Below, one piece after another: positions 1 to 6,542 of a stretch of DNA of 15,666 nt. Both the position numbers and the translations under genes were made by a program. The stretch's first letter is position 1; every line of letters begins with the position of its first letter. The stretch covers positions 1 to 15,666 of the forward strand of contig CAMZLX010000163.1 in the NCBI GenBank assembly GCA_947311795.1, read 5' to 3'. The notes beneath the pieces were generated by a model. The model was not told where the DNA came from. It saw only the letters and a list, made by a program, of their open reading frames with translations, and made no database searches. The stretch comes from an uncultured Zetaproteobacteria bacterium (GTDB taxonomy: Bacteria > Pseudomonadota > Zetaproteobacteria > Mariprofundales > Mariprofundaceae).

Positions 1-566
1 GCACGAATTTGTACGGGAGACGTATGGGTGCGCAAAAGTTTTGCCTCTTCATCGCCTTCCGCATTAAAAAAGAAGGTATCATGGCTGGCGCGCGCTGGAT
101 GTTCCGCAGGAATGTTTAGCGCATCAAAATTGTGAAACTCATCTTCAACTTCAGGGCCTTCTGCAATATCAAAACCCATATGCGAAAATATAGCTGTCAT
201 TTCATCAAAGCCTTGTTGCACAGGGTGAAGCACACCTTGCTTAGCCGTGCGCCCAGACAAGGTCACATCAATGCGTTCAGCTTCAATACGAAGTTCTTTT
301 TCTTTTTCCGCAAGCACACTTTCAGCTTTATCTAAGGCTTCTGCCAAAGCTGTTTTGGTTGCGTTTACAAACTGACCAATCACGGGTCTATCTTCAGGCG
401 GCAACTTGCCCACCCCTTTAAGCACGCTGGTCAACTCACCTTTTTTGCCCAAATATGCCACGCGCAATTCTTGCAAAACTTTGGAATCTGATGCATCCGC
501 AAACAAAGCCAGTGCTTTGGTTTGCAAGTCTTGTAGCTGTGCTTTTAACGAATCAATGTCGCTCAT
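1..566 (-). CDS. pheS: Phenylalanyl-tRNA synthetase alpha subunit (partial, 3' end outside the window)
   Basis: PheS charges tRNA-Phe with phenylalanine in the cytoplasm as an alpha2-beta2 enzyme with PheT. The first 188 codons are visible. Residues 1-85 form the helical tRNA-contacting coiled-coil arm. The conserved family block follows: GVLHPV, MGF..AEGPEVE, NFDALN.PAEHPAR, DTFFF and RTHTSPVQ, where the class II catalytic core begins. The start ATG at 564-566 has AAGGA about nine bases upstream. The frame runs off the left edge, so the rest of pheS and presumably pheT lie outside. The start is only 51 bases after the stop of the outer-membrane protein gene, so the two may be co-transcribed. 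No phenylalanine-rich leader peptide or attenuator hairpin was seen in the gap. Confidence 0.97.
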   Translation of the reverse strand, partial: MSDIDSLKAQLQDLQTKALALFADASDSKVLQELRVAYLGKKGELTSVLKGVGKLPPEDRPVIGQFVNATKTALAEALDKAESVLAEKEKELRIEAERIDVTLSGRTAKQGVLHPVQQGFDEMTAIFSHMGFDIAEGPEVEDEFHNFDALNIPAEHPARASHDTFFFNAEGDEEAKLLRTHTSPVQIR

Positions 567-617
567 AGCTCTTATCCTTATTCCTACTCTTAATCTTAAC
601 CCTCATAAAGTTTACCT

Positions 618-2198
618 TTAGTGCCCACGCTGACGAGACTCAACCAATGAAAACCGATAAGTCACGCCTAAGCCCATATAATACGCACTTAAATGAAGTC
701 CATCACGATATAAGCTTTGACCACGTAGTGCTTCTGTTTTACCCCATTGGCTATAAATCGCAAACTTATCATTAACATTATAAGAAATACCTACTGAGGG
801 CTTTACAATAATGCCATGAATATTTGCGCCAACCAAGGTCTGAAAAAACAAATTTATACCACTGCGTTTTGGTTCACTTTGTATGCCAAGCCCTAATAAA
901 ACCTCACCGTAACCAGGGTAGCCCAAAAAGTCATTGTAAGCGATACTGGTCTGAAAAGGGACATACCAACGGTGATTCAACGGATAATCAAGCTCTAATG
1001 TTAACATATGAATATTTGGGTGCTCTTTATTTCCAATGCTAACGCCATATTCAGACTGGTGAAACAAATCAAAACGAACACCTTTATACAACAATTTTGT
1101 TGCTAACGAACGCTTACTACTATGCAAAGGTAAAAAGTGGTACTGTATAGCTGCACCAAATGTTACATTCTTACTTGTGCCCTTCGGGGCAAAAAGCCAC
1201 CCGCCTGACAAAGACAGCCCCAAACCATCATTGAGCTTATATTCAGCATAGACCTTAGGGTAGACGAGCAGTCCAGATCCAGTATCAATCTTAGATGGCG
1301 AAAACCCTCCTGAACCAATTGCCAACTGACCAAAAACATCTATTTTCGAGGTAGCCTCCGCTCTATACCCTACACCACCTAAAAAGTGGTTGTATAAAGG
1401 TAAACCCAGATAACCTGCCTCAAAACCAAAAAAATAATACATCTTCTGACTTAAAAAAAAGGATGACTGAACAGATAGTGTATTGATTGTCCCTTGGTAT
1501 GAACCAGCCGGCTGTTTTTGAAGAAGATTGTTGAACTCTACAGTCACAACTTTTTCTTTATCATCAATAAAACTCATGCCCTCCAAACTTGTCTCATCAT
1601 CAGACAGCATATATGATCCTGCTAAATATGATACTGGCTTTTGTATAAAAACGCCCACTTGCCCATGGTTAATCAGAGAATCAACCATTCGGAAATCCGA
1701 ATAATTAACACCAATTATGTAGTCCCCTAAACTATAGCCAAAACCTAGATAGCTTTTGACAAAGCCTCCTGTTCCCGACAACTCTATAGACTGCCCAACC
1801 GTTTCACCACCACCACCGCCGCCAAAAGATATGCCGCCTTGGACAAGAAAGTTGTCAGCCAACCTCTTTTGAGCATGGGCAGAAGCGCCATAGGTCATAA
1901 AACCACCATAGTTCCCCTCGACCAAGGGCGCATGAAGCCCTACACCAAAATAAAACCAGTCATTTATTTTTTGTAAATAGTGGATACCGTGCAAATCAAT
2001 AGGCTTAAGACTAGGTACTGGTATTGTTTGATAGTCCAGCATCAATAGCCCGTTGACTTCATTAACAACATGACGCCCAATATTTTTACCACTGTCTTTC
2101 TCGCTTGCAGGGGAAGTCGCGGCAGGCATCTGATACGGGAAAGAGTGCACGCTTTCTGCAGGAATAAACAGCAATATAAATAAGGCGTATATATGCAT
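618..2198 (-). CDS. Outer-membrane beta-barrel protein of unknown function
   Basis: I do not recognise the family. The start at 2196-2198 is chosen because AGGAGGT lies a few bases upstream and it gives a clean signal peptide (MHIYALFILLFIPAESVHS, cut near residue 19). An in-frame ATG 12 codons further up has no such site and would spoil the signal. The mature protein of about 507 residues is rich in Gly, Tyr and Phe. It has many alternating hydrophobic/polar stretches of 8-10 residues (for example around 82-90, 158-170, 270-280, 397-405, 508-515) separated by polar turns, as expected of a large barrel. The end is aromatic (VTYRF at 513-517), as in barrel C-termini, but is followed by a polar tail of nine residues. 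A run of six glycines sits at 126-131. It could be a porin or a surface transporter. It lies between rplT and pheS, which normally adjoin. Confidence 0.7.
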   Translation of the reverse strand: MHIYALFILLFIPAESVHSFPYQMPAATSPASEKDSGKNIGRHVVNEVNGLLMLDYQTIPVPSLKPIDLHGIHYLQKINDWFYFGVGLHAPLVEGNYGGFMTYGASAHAQKRLADNFLVQGGISFGGGGGGETVGQSIELSGTGGFVKSYLGFGYSLGDYIIGVNYSDFRMVDSLINHGQVGVFIQKPVSYLAGSYMLSDDETSLEGMSFIDDKEKVVTVEFNNLLQKQPAGSYQGTINTLSVQSSFFLSQKMYYFFGFEAGYLGLPLYNHFLGGVGYRAEATSKIDVFGQLAIGSGGFSPSKIDTGSGLLVYPKVYAEYKLNDGLGLSLSGGWLFAPKGTSKNVTFGAAIQYHFLPLHSSKRSLATKLLYKGVRFDLFHQSEYGVSIGNKEHPNIHMLTLELDYPLNHRWYVPFQTSIAYNDFLGYPGYGEVLLGLGIQSEPKRSGINLFFQTLVGANIHGIIVKPSVGISYNVNDKFAIYSQWGKTEALRGQSLYRDGLHLSAYYMGLGVTYRFSLVESRQRGH

Positions 2199-2229
2199 CC
2201 TACCTCCTGTATGCTTGCCTACCACATTA

Positions 2230-2259
2230 AACATAACCGGTTAGGAAATCCAAATCCAA
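2230..2259 (-). promoter_or_regulatory. Candidate promoter of the outer-membrane protein gene
   Basis: On the minus strand TTGGAT (2254-2259) and TATGTT (2230-2235) are 18 bases apart, just after the rplT terminator and about 30 bases before the start codon. Both boxes are imperfect. The case rests mostly on the need for a promoter downstream of a strong terminator. Confidence 0.3.
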
Positions 2260-2280
2260 CACCAAATTACATTGAATATT

Positions 2281-2316
2281 AAAACAAAAAATGGCAGAGC
2301 TTTTAGGCTCTGCCAT
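2281..2316 (-). terminator. Intrinsic terminator after rplT
   Basis: A perfect 10-bp stem (2291-2300 paired with 2307-2316, ATGGCAGAGC and its complement) encloses a six-base loop. On the minus strand it is followed by TTTTTGTTTT (2281-2290). This is a textbook Rho-independent terminator 34 bases after the rplT stop. It ends the thrS-infC-rpmI-rplT transcript before the outer-membrane protein gene and pheS. Confidence 0.92.
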
Positions 2317-2349
2317 TCTCCAATTGAACACCGAACCAGTCGGCTGTAT

Positions 2350-2706
2350 TTATTGAATGTTTGCTTTCGCCGTTTCTGCAAGCTGCGTAAACGCTTCTGC
2401 ATCACGAACTGCAATATCAGCCAACACTTTACGGTCTAGCGTGATACCGGCTTGGGTTAAACCAAACATAAAACGTGAATAGCTCAAACCATTCAAACGC
2501 GCTGCCGCGTTGATACGCACAATCCAAAGACTGCGGAAATCACGTTTTTTAACTTTACGGTCACGGTACGCATATTGACGACCTTTATCGACTGCTTGAG
2601 TGGCTACACGGAAACAGCTCTTACGACGACCGTAATAACCTTTTGCAGCTTTAATAACTTTCTTATGACGGGCATGTGCCTGTACACCTGATTTTACGCG
2701 AGGCAT
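2350..2706 (-). CDS. rplT: 50S ribosomal protein L20
   Basis: L20 binds 23S rRNA and is needed early in large-subunit assembly; in several bacteria it also represses its own operon. The product has 118 residues, the usual length, and family signatures throughout: the basic N-terminal tail PRVKSGVQAHARHKK, AKGYYGRRK, QYAYRDRK, FRSLWIVRINAAAR, NGLSYSRFM and the C-terminal DRKVLADIAVRD. The start at 2704-2706 follows TAGGAG. It lies 21 bases after rpmI in the standard infC-rpmI-rplT order, and a terminator follows at once. No L20-binding leader could be identified by eye. Confidence 0.98.
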   Translation of the reverse strand: MPRVKSGVQAHARHKKVIKAAKGYYGRRKSCFRVATQAVDKGRQYAYRDRKVKKRDFRSLWIVRINAAARLNGLSYSRFMFGLTQAGITLDRKVLADIAVRDAEAFTQLAETAKANIQ

Positions 2707-2727
2707 ATCTTTCTCCTATCTCTAACT

Positions 2728-2925
2728 TTACGCGCCGGGAATCAAACGATTCAAGGCTTTTACATCGGCATCTGCAACCAATGTTGTACCACGGAAACCA
2801 CGAATACGTTTCGGAGATTTCTTGGTCAAAATATGTTGCGCATTTGCTTTGTTGCGCTTCCATTTACCGCTTCCAGTTTTTGAAAAACGTTTTGCAGCAC
2901 CACTATGTGTCTTCATTTTAGGCAT
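2728..2925 (-). CDS. rpmI: 50S ribosomal protein L35
   Basis: L35 is a small basic protein of the large ribosomal subunit. The 65-residue product is full length for the family and carries its marks: PKMKTHSGAAKRF at the N-terminus, GKWKR, a central KKSPKRIRGFRG, and a C-terminal helix ending LIPGA. It starts 14 bases after the infC stop. The Shine-Dalgarno GAGG overlaps the infC stop codon (TAGAGG), so translation is probably coupled to infC. Confidence 0.97.
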   Translation of the reverse strand: MPKMKTHSGAAKRFSKTGSGKWKRNKANAQHILTKKSPKRIRGFRGTTLVADADVKALNRLIPGA

Positions 2926-2939
2926 AACTTTACCAACCT

Positions 2940-3455
2940 CTATTTCTTCAACGGATTAATGATCATAATCATTTGCCGTCCTTCCATGTTAGGCATTTTT
3001 TCAGGTTTGCCCAATTCCTTTACTTCTTCTGCAATATGTTCCAATTGCTCACGCCCTTGACCTGTGTACGCCATTTCCCGACCACGAAAGCGCAAGGACA
3101 CTTTAACCTTATTGCCCGCTTCTAAAAACTTACGGACATTGCGCAGCTTCACATCCAAGTCGTGTTGGTCGGTTGTTGCCCTAACCTTCACTTCTTTGAT
3201 TTGAATCACATGCTGCTTTTTCTTTGCTTCATTGGCTTTTTTGCTTTGGTCGTACTTGTACTTACCGTAATCCATGATTTTGCAAACCGGAGGTTTGGCA
3301 TTGGGTGACATCATAATCAAATCCAAACCCACTGCTTCTGCTTTTGCGATAGCTTCATTTCGGCTTAACACACCAATTTGCTCACCATCATGTCCAATCA
3401 CGCGAACCTCTGCGGCTTCAATCTCATAGTTTACTGCTAATTCTTTCTTAGCGAT
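2940..3455 (-). CDS. infC: Translation initiation factor IF-3 with an AUC start codon
   Basis: IF-3 binds the 30S subunit, checks the start-codon/initiator-tRNA pairing and prevents premature subunit joining. Starting at the first standard codon (GTG, 3399-3401) would remove conserved N-terminal residues. The homologous frame continues upstream as AKKELAVNYEIEAAEVRV, and an in-frame TGA stands at 3483-3485. Within that extension the only well-placed start is ATC at 3453-3455, six bases after AAGGAG. This gives 171 residues, close to the family norm. The N-domain spans about 1-80 (EQIGVL, KPPVCKIMDYGKYKY), the linker about 75-90, and the C-domain about 90-171 (VRATTDQHDLDVKL, VSLRFRGREM, MIMIINP). 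A rare AUU/AUC-class start is the known autoregulatory device of infC, since IF-3 rejects such codons. Family assignment is certain; the exact start is inferred. Confidence 0.95.
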   Translation of the reverse strand: MAKKELAVNYEIEAAEVRVIGHDGEQIGVLSRNEAIAKAEAVGLDLIMMSPNAKPPVCKIMDYGKYKYDQSKKANEAKKKQHVIQIKEVKVRATTDQHDLDVKLRNVRKFLEAGNKVKVSLRFRGREMAYTGQGREQLEHIAEEVKELGKPEKMPNMEGRQMIMIINPLKK

Positions 3456-3486
3456 AAGTAACTCCTTCCAATGTTGCTTTGTTCAT
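3448..3486 (-). CDS. Possible 12-codon leader ORF overlapping the infC start
   Basis: An ATG at 3484-3486, about eight bases after GGGGT, opens a 12-codon frame (MNKATLEGVTYR) that ends in TAA at 3448-3450. It covers the infC Shine-Dalgarno and AUC start in another frame and stops five bases past that start. It could deliver ribosomes to the weak infC start or compete with it. It may equally be chance, since short ORFs are common; there is no homology evidence. Confidence 0.2.
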   Translation of the reverse strand: MNKATLEGVTYR

Positions 3487-3500
3487 TTTTTTTACCCCAC

Positions 3501-5405
3501 TCAAAGATACTGTTTGCTCATGTTTTGCATCTCAGCAATCCATTCTTCCACTGTTTTCGTACCCAAGTTGTCACCAGCTCGATTACGCACAGACACAGTA
3601 TTTTCCTCTTTTTCGCGCTCGCCAACCACCAAGATGAAAGGCACACGCTGCAAAGTGTGGGCGCGCACCTTATAGCCGACTTTCTCATTACGCAAGTCCG
3701 ATTCTACTCTAAACCCTGCAGCCTTCATTTTTTCGGTTATTTCTTGCACATAATCCGATTGATTTTCAGAGATATTACAAATCACAGCTTGGGTTGGTGC
3801 AAGCCAAAATGGGAACTTACCTTCAAACTCTTCAATCAAAATGCCAATAAAGCGCTCAAGCGAACCCAAGATTGCGCGATGCAGCATTACAGGCACATGT
3901 TTTTTATCATCTGCACCAATATATTCTGCATCAAGGCGACCCGGCATAGAGAAGTCCACTTGAATCGTACCACATTGCCAAACCCGACCCAAACAATCCT
4001 TGAGTGAGAACTCAATCTTAGGTCCATAAAATGCCCCTTCGCCAGGGTTAAGCCCATATTCAATGCCTTTGGACTTCAATGCTTCATGCAATGATGACTC
4101 TGCTTTGTCCCACTGCTCATCCGTACCCACACGTTTCTCAGGGCGGTCAGACAAGAAGATAATCACTTCTTCAAAGCCAAATTTTTTGTAAGTGCTGTAA
4201 ACCAAATCAATGAATGCGCCAACTTCATCTTGAATTTGCTCTTCTGCGCAAAAAATATGCGCGTCATCTTGCACAAAATTACGCAAACGCATCAAACCAT
4301 GAAGCGTGCCTGATGGTTCGTTGCGGTGACATGAACCAAATTCAGCAAGGCGTAATGGCAAATCACGGTAAGAATGCAAGTTTTGGTTAAACACTTGAAT
4401 ATGGCATGGGCAGTTCATGGGTTTAATCGCATATTCGCGATTCTCCGTGCTGGTGGTGAACATATCCTCACGGAATTTTTCCCAATGCCCTGATTTTTCC
4501 CAAAGTTTACGGTCAACCACCTGTGGTGTTTTGATTTCTTGGTAACCGTTATCACGCATAACATTACGAATTTCATTTTCCACGACCTGCCAAACATTCC
4601 AACCTTTGGGATGCCAGAAAATCATGCCCGGCGCTTCTTCTTGCAAATGGAATAAATCCAGCGACTTGGCAAGTTTGCGGTGGTCACGTTTTTCCGCTTC
4701 TTCCAAGCGGTGCAAGTATGCCTTTAAATCATCCTTGGATGCCCATGCCGTGCCATAGATGCGGTGAAGCTGCTCATTATCTGCATTGCCTTCCCAATAC
4801 GCACCCGACACTTTCATCAATTTGAAATGCTTTAGCTTGGATGTGTTGGGCACATGCGGACCACGGCAAAGGTCAGACCATTCACCTTGTTTATACAGGC
4901 TCACTTCCTCACCTTCAGGAATGCGCCCAATCAGTAACGCTTTGTATTTTTCGCCAATATTCTCAAAATGTTGAATCGCGTCATTCCTTGCCCACACTTC
5001 ACGTGTAATGGGAAGTTTACGCTTGGCGATTTCTTTCATTTTCTTTTCAATGACAGTTAAATCTTCAGGTGTGAATGCACGTTCAAATGCAAAATCATAA
5101 TAAAAACCATCTTCAATTACAGGGCCAATGGTCACTTGCGATGTTGGGAACACTTCTTGCACCGCCATGGCCAAAAGGTGGGCGGTAGAGTGTCGAATAA
5201 CCTCTAAAGCTTCATCAGATTTCTCAGTAATCAGCGCAACATTGTCACCATCATTGAGCGATGTAGACAAGTCACAAACGGTATCGTTAACTTTGGCGGC
5301 AATCACAGCCCGCGCCAAACCTTCGCCAATATTCATCGCTAAATCGAATGCGTTTGCACCATCATCTAAGGTTCGTGTAGAGCCGTCTGGCAATTGGATA
5401 TTCAT
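3501..5405 (-). CDS. thrS: Threonyl-tRNA synthetase
   Basis: ThrS attaches threonine to tRNA-Thr and edits mischarged Ser-tRNA. The 634-residue product is close to the E. coli length. An N-terminal TGS domain spans 1-60. The N2 editing domain spans about 65-225, with its zinc-type HxxxH (H72, H76) and CRGPH (C180, H184). The class II catalytic core spans about 240-530, and the anticodon-binding domain 535-634. The catalytic zinc ligands appear to be C332, H383 and H509. The common CPGH motif reads CPCH here, adding a cysteine at 334. The start at 5403-5405 follows GAGGAG about eight bases upstream. The gene begins 40 bases after tRNA-Val with no terminator between them, and infC follows after 45 bases, so it probably heads the translation operon. 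No operator mimicking tRNA-Thr was recognised upstream. Confidence 0.98.
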   Translation of the reverse strand: MNIQLPDGSTRTLDDGANAFDLAMNIGEGLARAVIAAKVNDTVCDLSTSLNDGDNVALITEKSDEALEVIRHSTAHLLAMAVQEVFPTSQVTIGPVIEDGFYYDFAFERAFTPEDLTVIEKKMKEIAKRKLPITREVWARNDAIQHFENIGEKYKALLIGRIPEGEEVSLYKQGEWSDLCRGPHVPNTSKLKHFKLMKVSGAYWEGNADNEQLHRIYGTAWASKDDLKAYLHRLEEAEKRDHRKLAKSLDLFHLQEEAPGMIFWHPKGWNVWQVVENEIRNVMRDNGYQEIKTPQVVDRKLWEKSGHWEKFREDMFTTSTENREYAIKPMNCPCHIQVFNQNLHSYRDLPLRLAEFGSCHRNEPSGTLHGLMRLRNFVQDDAHIFCAEEQIQDEVGAFIDLVYSTYKKFGFEEVIIFLSDRPEKRVGTDEQWDKAESSLHEALKSKGIEYGLNPGEGAFYGPKIEFSLKDCLGRVWQCGTIQVDFSMPGRLDAEYIGADDKKHVPVMLHRAILGSLERFIGILIEEFEGKFPFWLAPTQAVICNISENQSDYVQEITEKMKAAGFRVESDLRNEKVGYKVRAHTLQRVPFILVVGEREKEENTVSVRNRAGDNLGTKTVEEWIAEMQNMSKQYL

Positions 5406-5445
5406 GATTCGCTCTACTCCTCAACGGTTTGGTTGTTTATTAAAA

Positions 5446-5520
5446 TGGTAGGCTCGGGCGGTTTCGAACCGCCGACCCCCACCATGTCAAGGTGGTGCTC
5501 TACCCCTGAGCTACGAGCCT
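5446..5520 (-). tRNA. tRNA-Val (anticodon GAC)
   Basis: The 75-base minus-strand gene folds into a full cloverleaf. The seven-bp acceptor stem is AGGCTCG with CGAGCCT. The D-stem is GCTC/GAGC. The anticodon stem is CCACC/GGTGG around the loop TTGACAT, giving anticodon GAC. The T-stem GGCGG/CCGCC encloses TTCGAAA. The discriminator is A and CCA is encoded. GAC reads GUC and GUU valine codons. The variable loop is five bases. It stands directly upstream of thrS in the same direction and is likely on the same primary transcript, to be cut out by RNase P and 3' nucleases. Confidence 0.98.
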
Positions 5521-5524
5521 AAAT

Positions 5525-5544
5525 GCCTGTTATTTTGAACAGGC
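5525..5544 (-). other. Hairpin just before the tRNA-Val 5' end
   Basis: GCCTGTT (5538-5544 read on minus) and AACAGGC (5525-5531) form a perfect seven-bp stem with a six-base loop, ending four bases before the mature tRNA. With the predicted promoter, the transcript would begin almost at the base of this stem. No T-run follows, so it is not a terminator. It may protect or present the pre-tRNA leader. Confidence 0.5.
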
Positions 5545-5549
5545 TGCGC

Positions 5550-5577
5550 ATTGTAAGAATAAGTCTGCACAAGGCAA
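5550..5577 (-). promoter_or_regulatory. Promoter for tRNA-Val and probably thrS
   Basis: Minus-strand TTGCCT (5572-5577) and TACAAT (5550-5555) are separated by 16 bases. The predicted transcription start is near 5543-5545, about 25 bases before the tRNA. Box quality and position both fit a sigma-70 promoter for a stable-RNA gene. Confidence 0.5.
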
Positions 5578-5656
5578 ACTTATTTATTGTTGGGTTTAAA
5601 TAAAATTCTTTCAGCCGAAAACAAACCTAGGGGTATTTTATTCCTTTCCTCGTCAA

Positions 5657-5950
5657 TCACGCAACCAAGGACTGCACTTGTTGTTGAAGTTCGGCGCGCC
5701 TTTGGCTCACTTTTGCCAAGTCGTAGGCAGCTTGCAGCTTCACCCAATGGTCAGCAGAGGGTTTACCAAGGGCAAGCTCAAGGCGCAACGCCATTTCAGG
5801 TGTAACTTCACCCTTTCCGTTACAAATTTTAGACAATGTTTTACGGCTAATGCCAAGCTTACTTGCAGCATCGGTAATGCTAATATTTAAGGGTTCAAGC
5901 ACATCCAATCGCAAGATTTCACCAGCGTGGGCGGGGTTAAGCATAGGCAT
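5657..5950 (-). CDS. higA: HigA-family antitoxin (XRE helix-turn-helix)
   Basis: HigA binds and neutralises the HigB ribosome-dependent mRNA endonuclease and represses the shared promoter. The 97-residue product shows the family pattern in order: NPAHAGEILRLDVLEPL (5-21), a helix-turn-helix of ITDAASKLGISRKTLSKICNG (about 25-45), then TPEMALRLELALG and WVKLQAAYDL (about 50-78). The ATG at 5948-5950 is preferred, as GGAGGTGA stands five bases before it; a second ATG two codons on is possible. The Shine-Dalgarno overlaps the higB stop (TAA immediately followed by GGAGGTG), which implies translational coupling. The toxin-first order is typical of hig loci. The tail after about residue 80 (QRRAELQQQVQ) is a short charged helix. 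Confidence 0.93.
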   Translation of the reverse strand: MPMLNPAHAGEILRLDVLEPLNISITDAASKLGISRKTLSKICNGKGEVTPEMALRLELALGKPSADHWVKLQAAYDLAKVSQRRAELQQQVQSLVA

Positions 5951-5960
5951 AATCACCTCC

Positions 5961-6239
5961 TTAGTGATAATCTTCATAATTGACCAACTCAATATCTTCG
6001 CCAATAAAGCGGAAGGTAATGCGCCAGTTGGCTTGCACCGTAATTGACCAACTACCCTGACGCATTCCTTTCAACTCATGCAAGCGATAAGCGGGAAGGT
6101 CAAGGTCGCTCGCGCAATTTGCCACATCAAGGTTAGAGAGAATGCGACGCAGCTTGGCTTCATGTTTAGCTTGTATACCTGCCTTGCTCCCAGTGTGGTA
6201 AAATTTTTCAAGCCCTTTATGCGCAAAGCCAACAATCAT
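5961..6239 (-). CDS. higB: HigB-family toxin (RelE/ParE fold mRNA endonuclease)
   Basis: HigB toxins cleave mRNA in translating ribosomes. The 92-residue product matches the family along its whole length: FAHKGLEKFYHTGSKAGI (5-22), a helical KLRRILSNLD segment (29-38), then YRLHELKG..QGSWSITVQANWRITFRF (51-78) and the terminal EDIELVNYEDYH (81-92). The basic and aromatic residues expected at the active face (R73, the N-W-R strand and the terminal YH) are kept, so it looks intact. The ATG at 6237-6239 is chosen over a TTG six codons upstream because it matches the family N-terminus. No Shine-Dalgarno precedes it, and the predicted promoter places the transcript start at or next to the ATG, suggesting leaderless translation. 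Confidence 0.93.
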   Translation of the reverse strand: MIVGFAHKGLEKFYHTGSKAGIQAKHEAKLRRILSNLDVANCASDLDLPAYRLHELKGMRQGSWSITVQANWRITFRFIGEDIELVNYEDYH

Positions 6240-6246
6240 AAAATGC

Positions 6247-6275
6247 AGTATAACCAACTAAACCGCATTGCGCAA
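6247..6275 (-). promoter_or_regulatory. higBA promoter
   Basis: Minus-strand TTGCGC (6270-6275) and TATACT (6247-6252) are exactly 17 bases apart. Only seven bases separate the -10 box from the higB ATG, so transcription should start at or beside the start codon. This makes the higB mRNA leaderless or nearly so. Confidence 0.6.
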
Positions 6276-6286
6276 CCTACAAGGTT
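6268..6286. promoter_or_regulatory. Candidate HigA operator (two adjoining palindromes)
   Basis: TTGCGCAA (6268-6275) is an eight-base palindrome covering the -35 box. AACCT-ACA-AGGTT (6274-6286) is a five-bp inverted repeat with a three-base centre, adjoining it upstream. HigA dimers usually bind such short palindromes across their own promoter. The second one overlaps the last two bases of the preceding small gene. Assignment to HigA is inference from position. Confidence 0.45.
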
Positions 6287-6521
6287 ACAGTGAAACGATG
6301 GCGTCAGGAGGATGAATTAAATTTCGACCTTTTTTGAAAAGCTTTACCCCAAAATAAGAAAGCAACACCACCGCCACCAAAGAGCCGACCATGTAACCCG
6401 TACCATACGTGGATGTTTCCGTGCTCAAGAGCACACCCAATGTGTCCAGCCCTCTCAATACCGCTAATCCGATTAGAATCACTCCAATCAATAAAACAAT
6501 AACGCCACCTAATTTTCTCAT
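6285..6521 (-). CDS. Small two-helix membrane protein, unknown function
   Basis: The 78-residue product has a basic N-terminus (MRK) and two hydrophobic helices at about 5-25 (GGVIVLLIGVILIGLAVL) and 44-62 (MVGSLVAVVLLSYFGVKLF). A short polar loop lies between them and a basic cytoplasmic tail (KKGRN) follows, so both ends are probably in the cytoplasm. The ATG at 6519-6521 has a good AGGAGAGAGG site. It starts 21 bases after the 115-residue membrane protein gene, and the two are probably one operon. Its stop codon falls inside the higBA operator region, so read-through from this operon may enter higBA. I do not recognise the family. Confidence 0.6.
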   Translation of the reverse strand: MRKLGGVIVLLIGVILIGLAVLRGLDTLGVLLSTETSTYGTGYMVGSLVAVVLLSYFGVKLFKKGRNLIHPPDAIVSL

Positions 6522-6542
6522 TAACCTCTCTCCTTTTTTGCA

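Noticed and set aside
567..617. A pheS attenuator or leader peptide
   Set aside because: The 51-base gap has no stable hairpin and no phenylalanine codon run.
5600..5650. A terminator after higA
   Set aside because: A four- to five-bp stem (TTTTC/GAAAG) before a T-rich stretch is too weak to claim.
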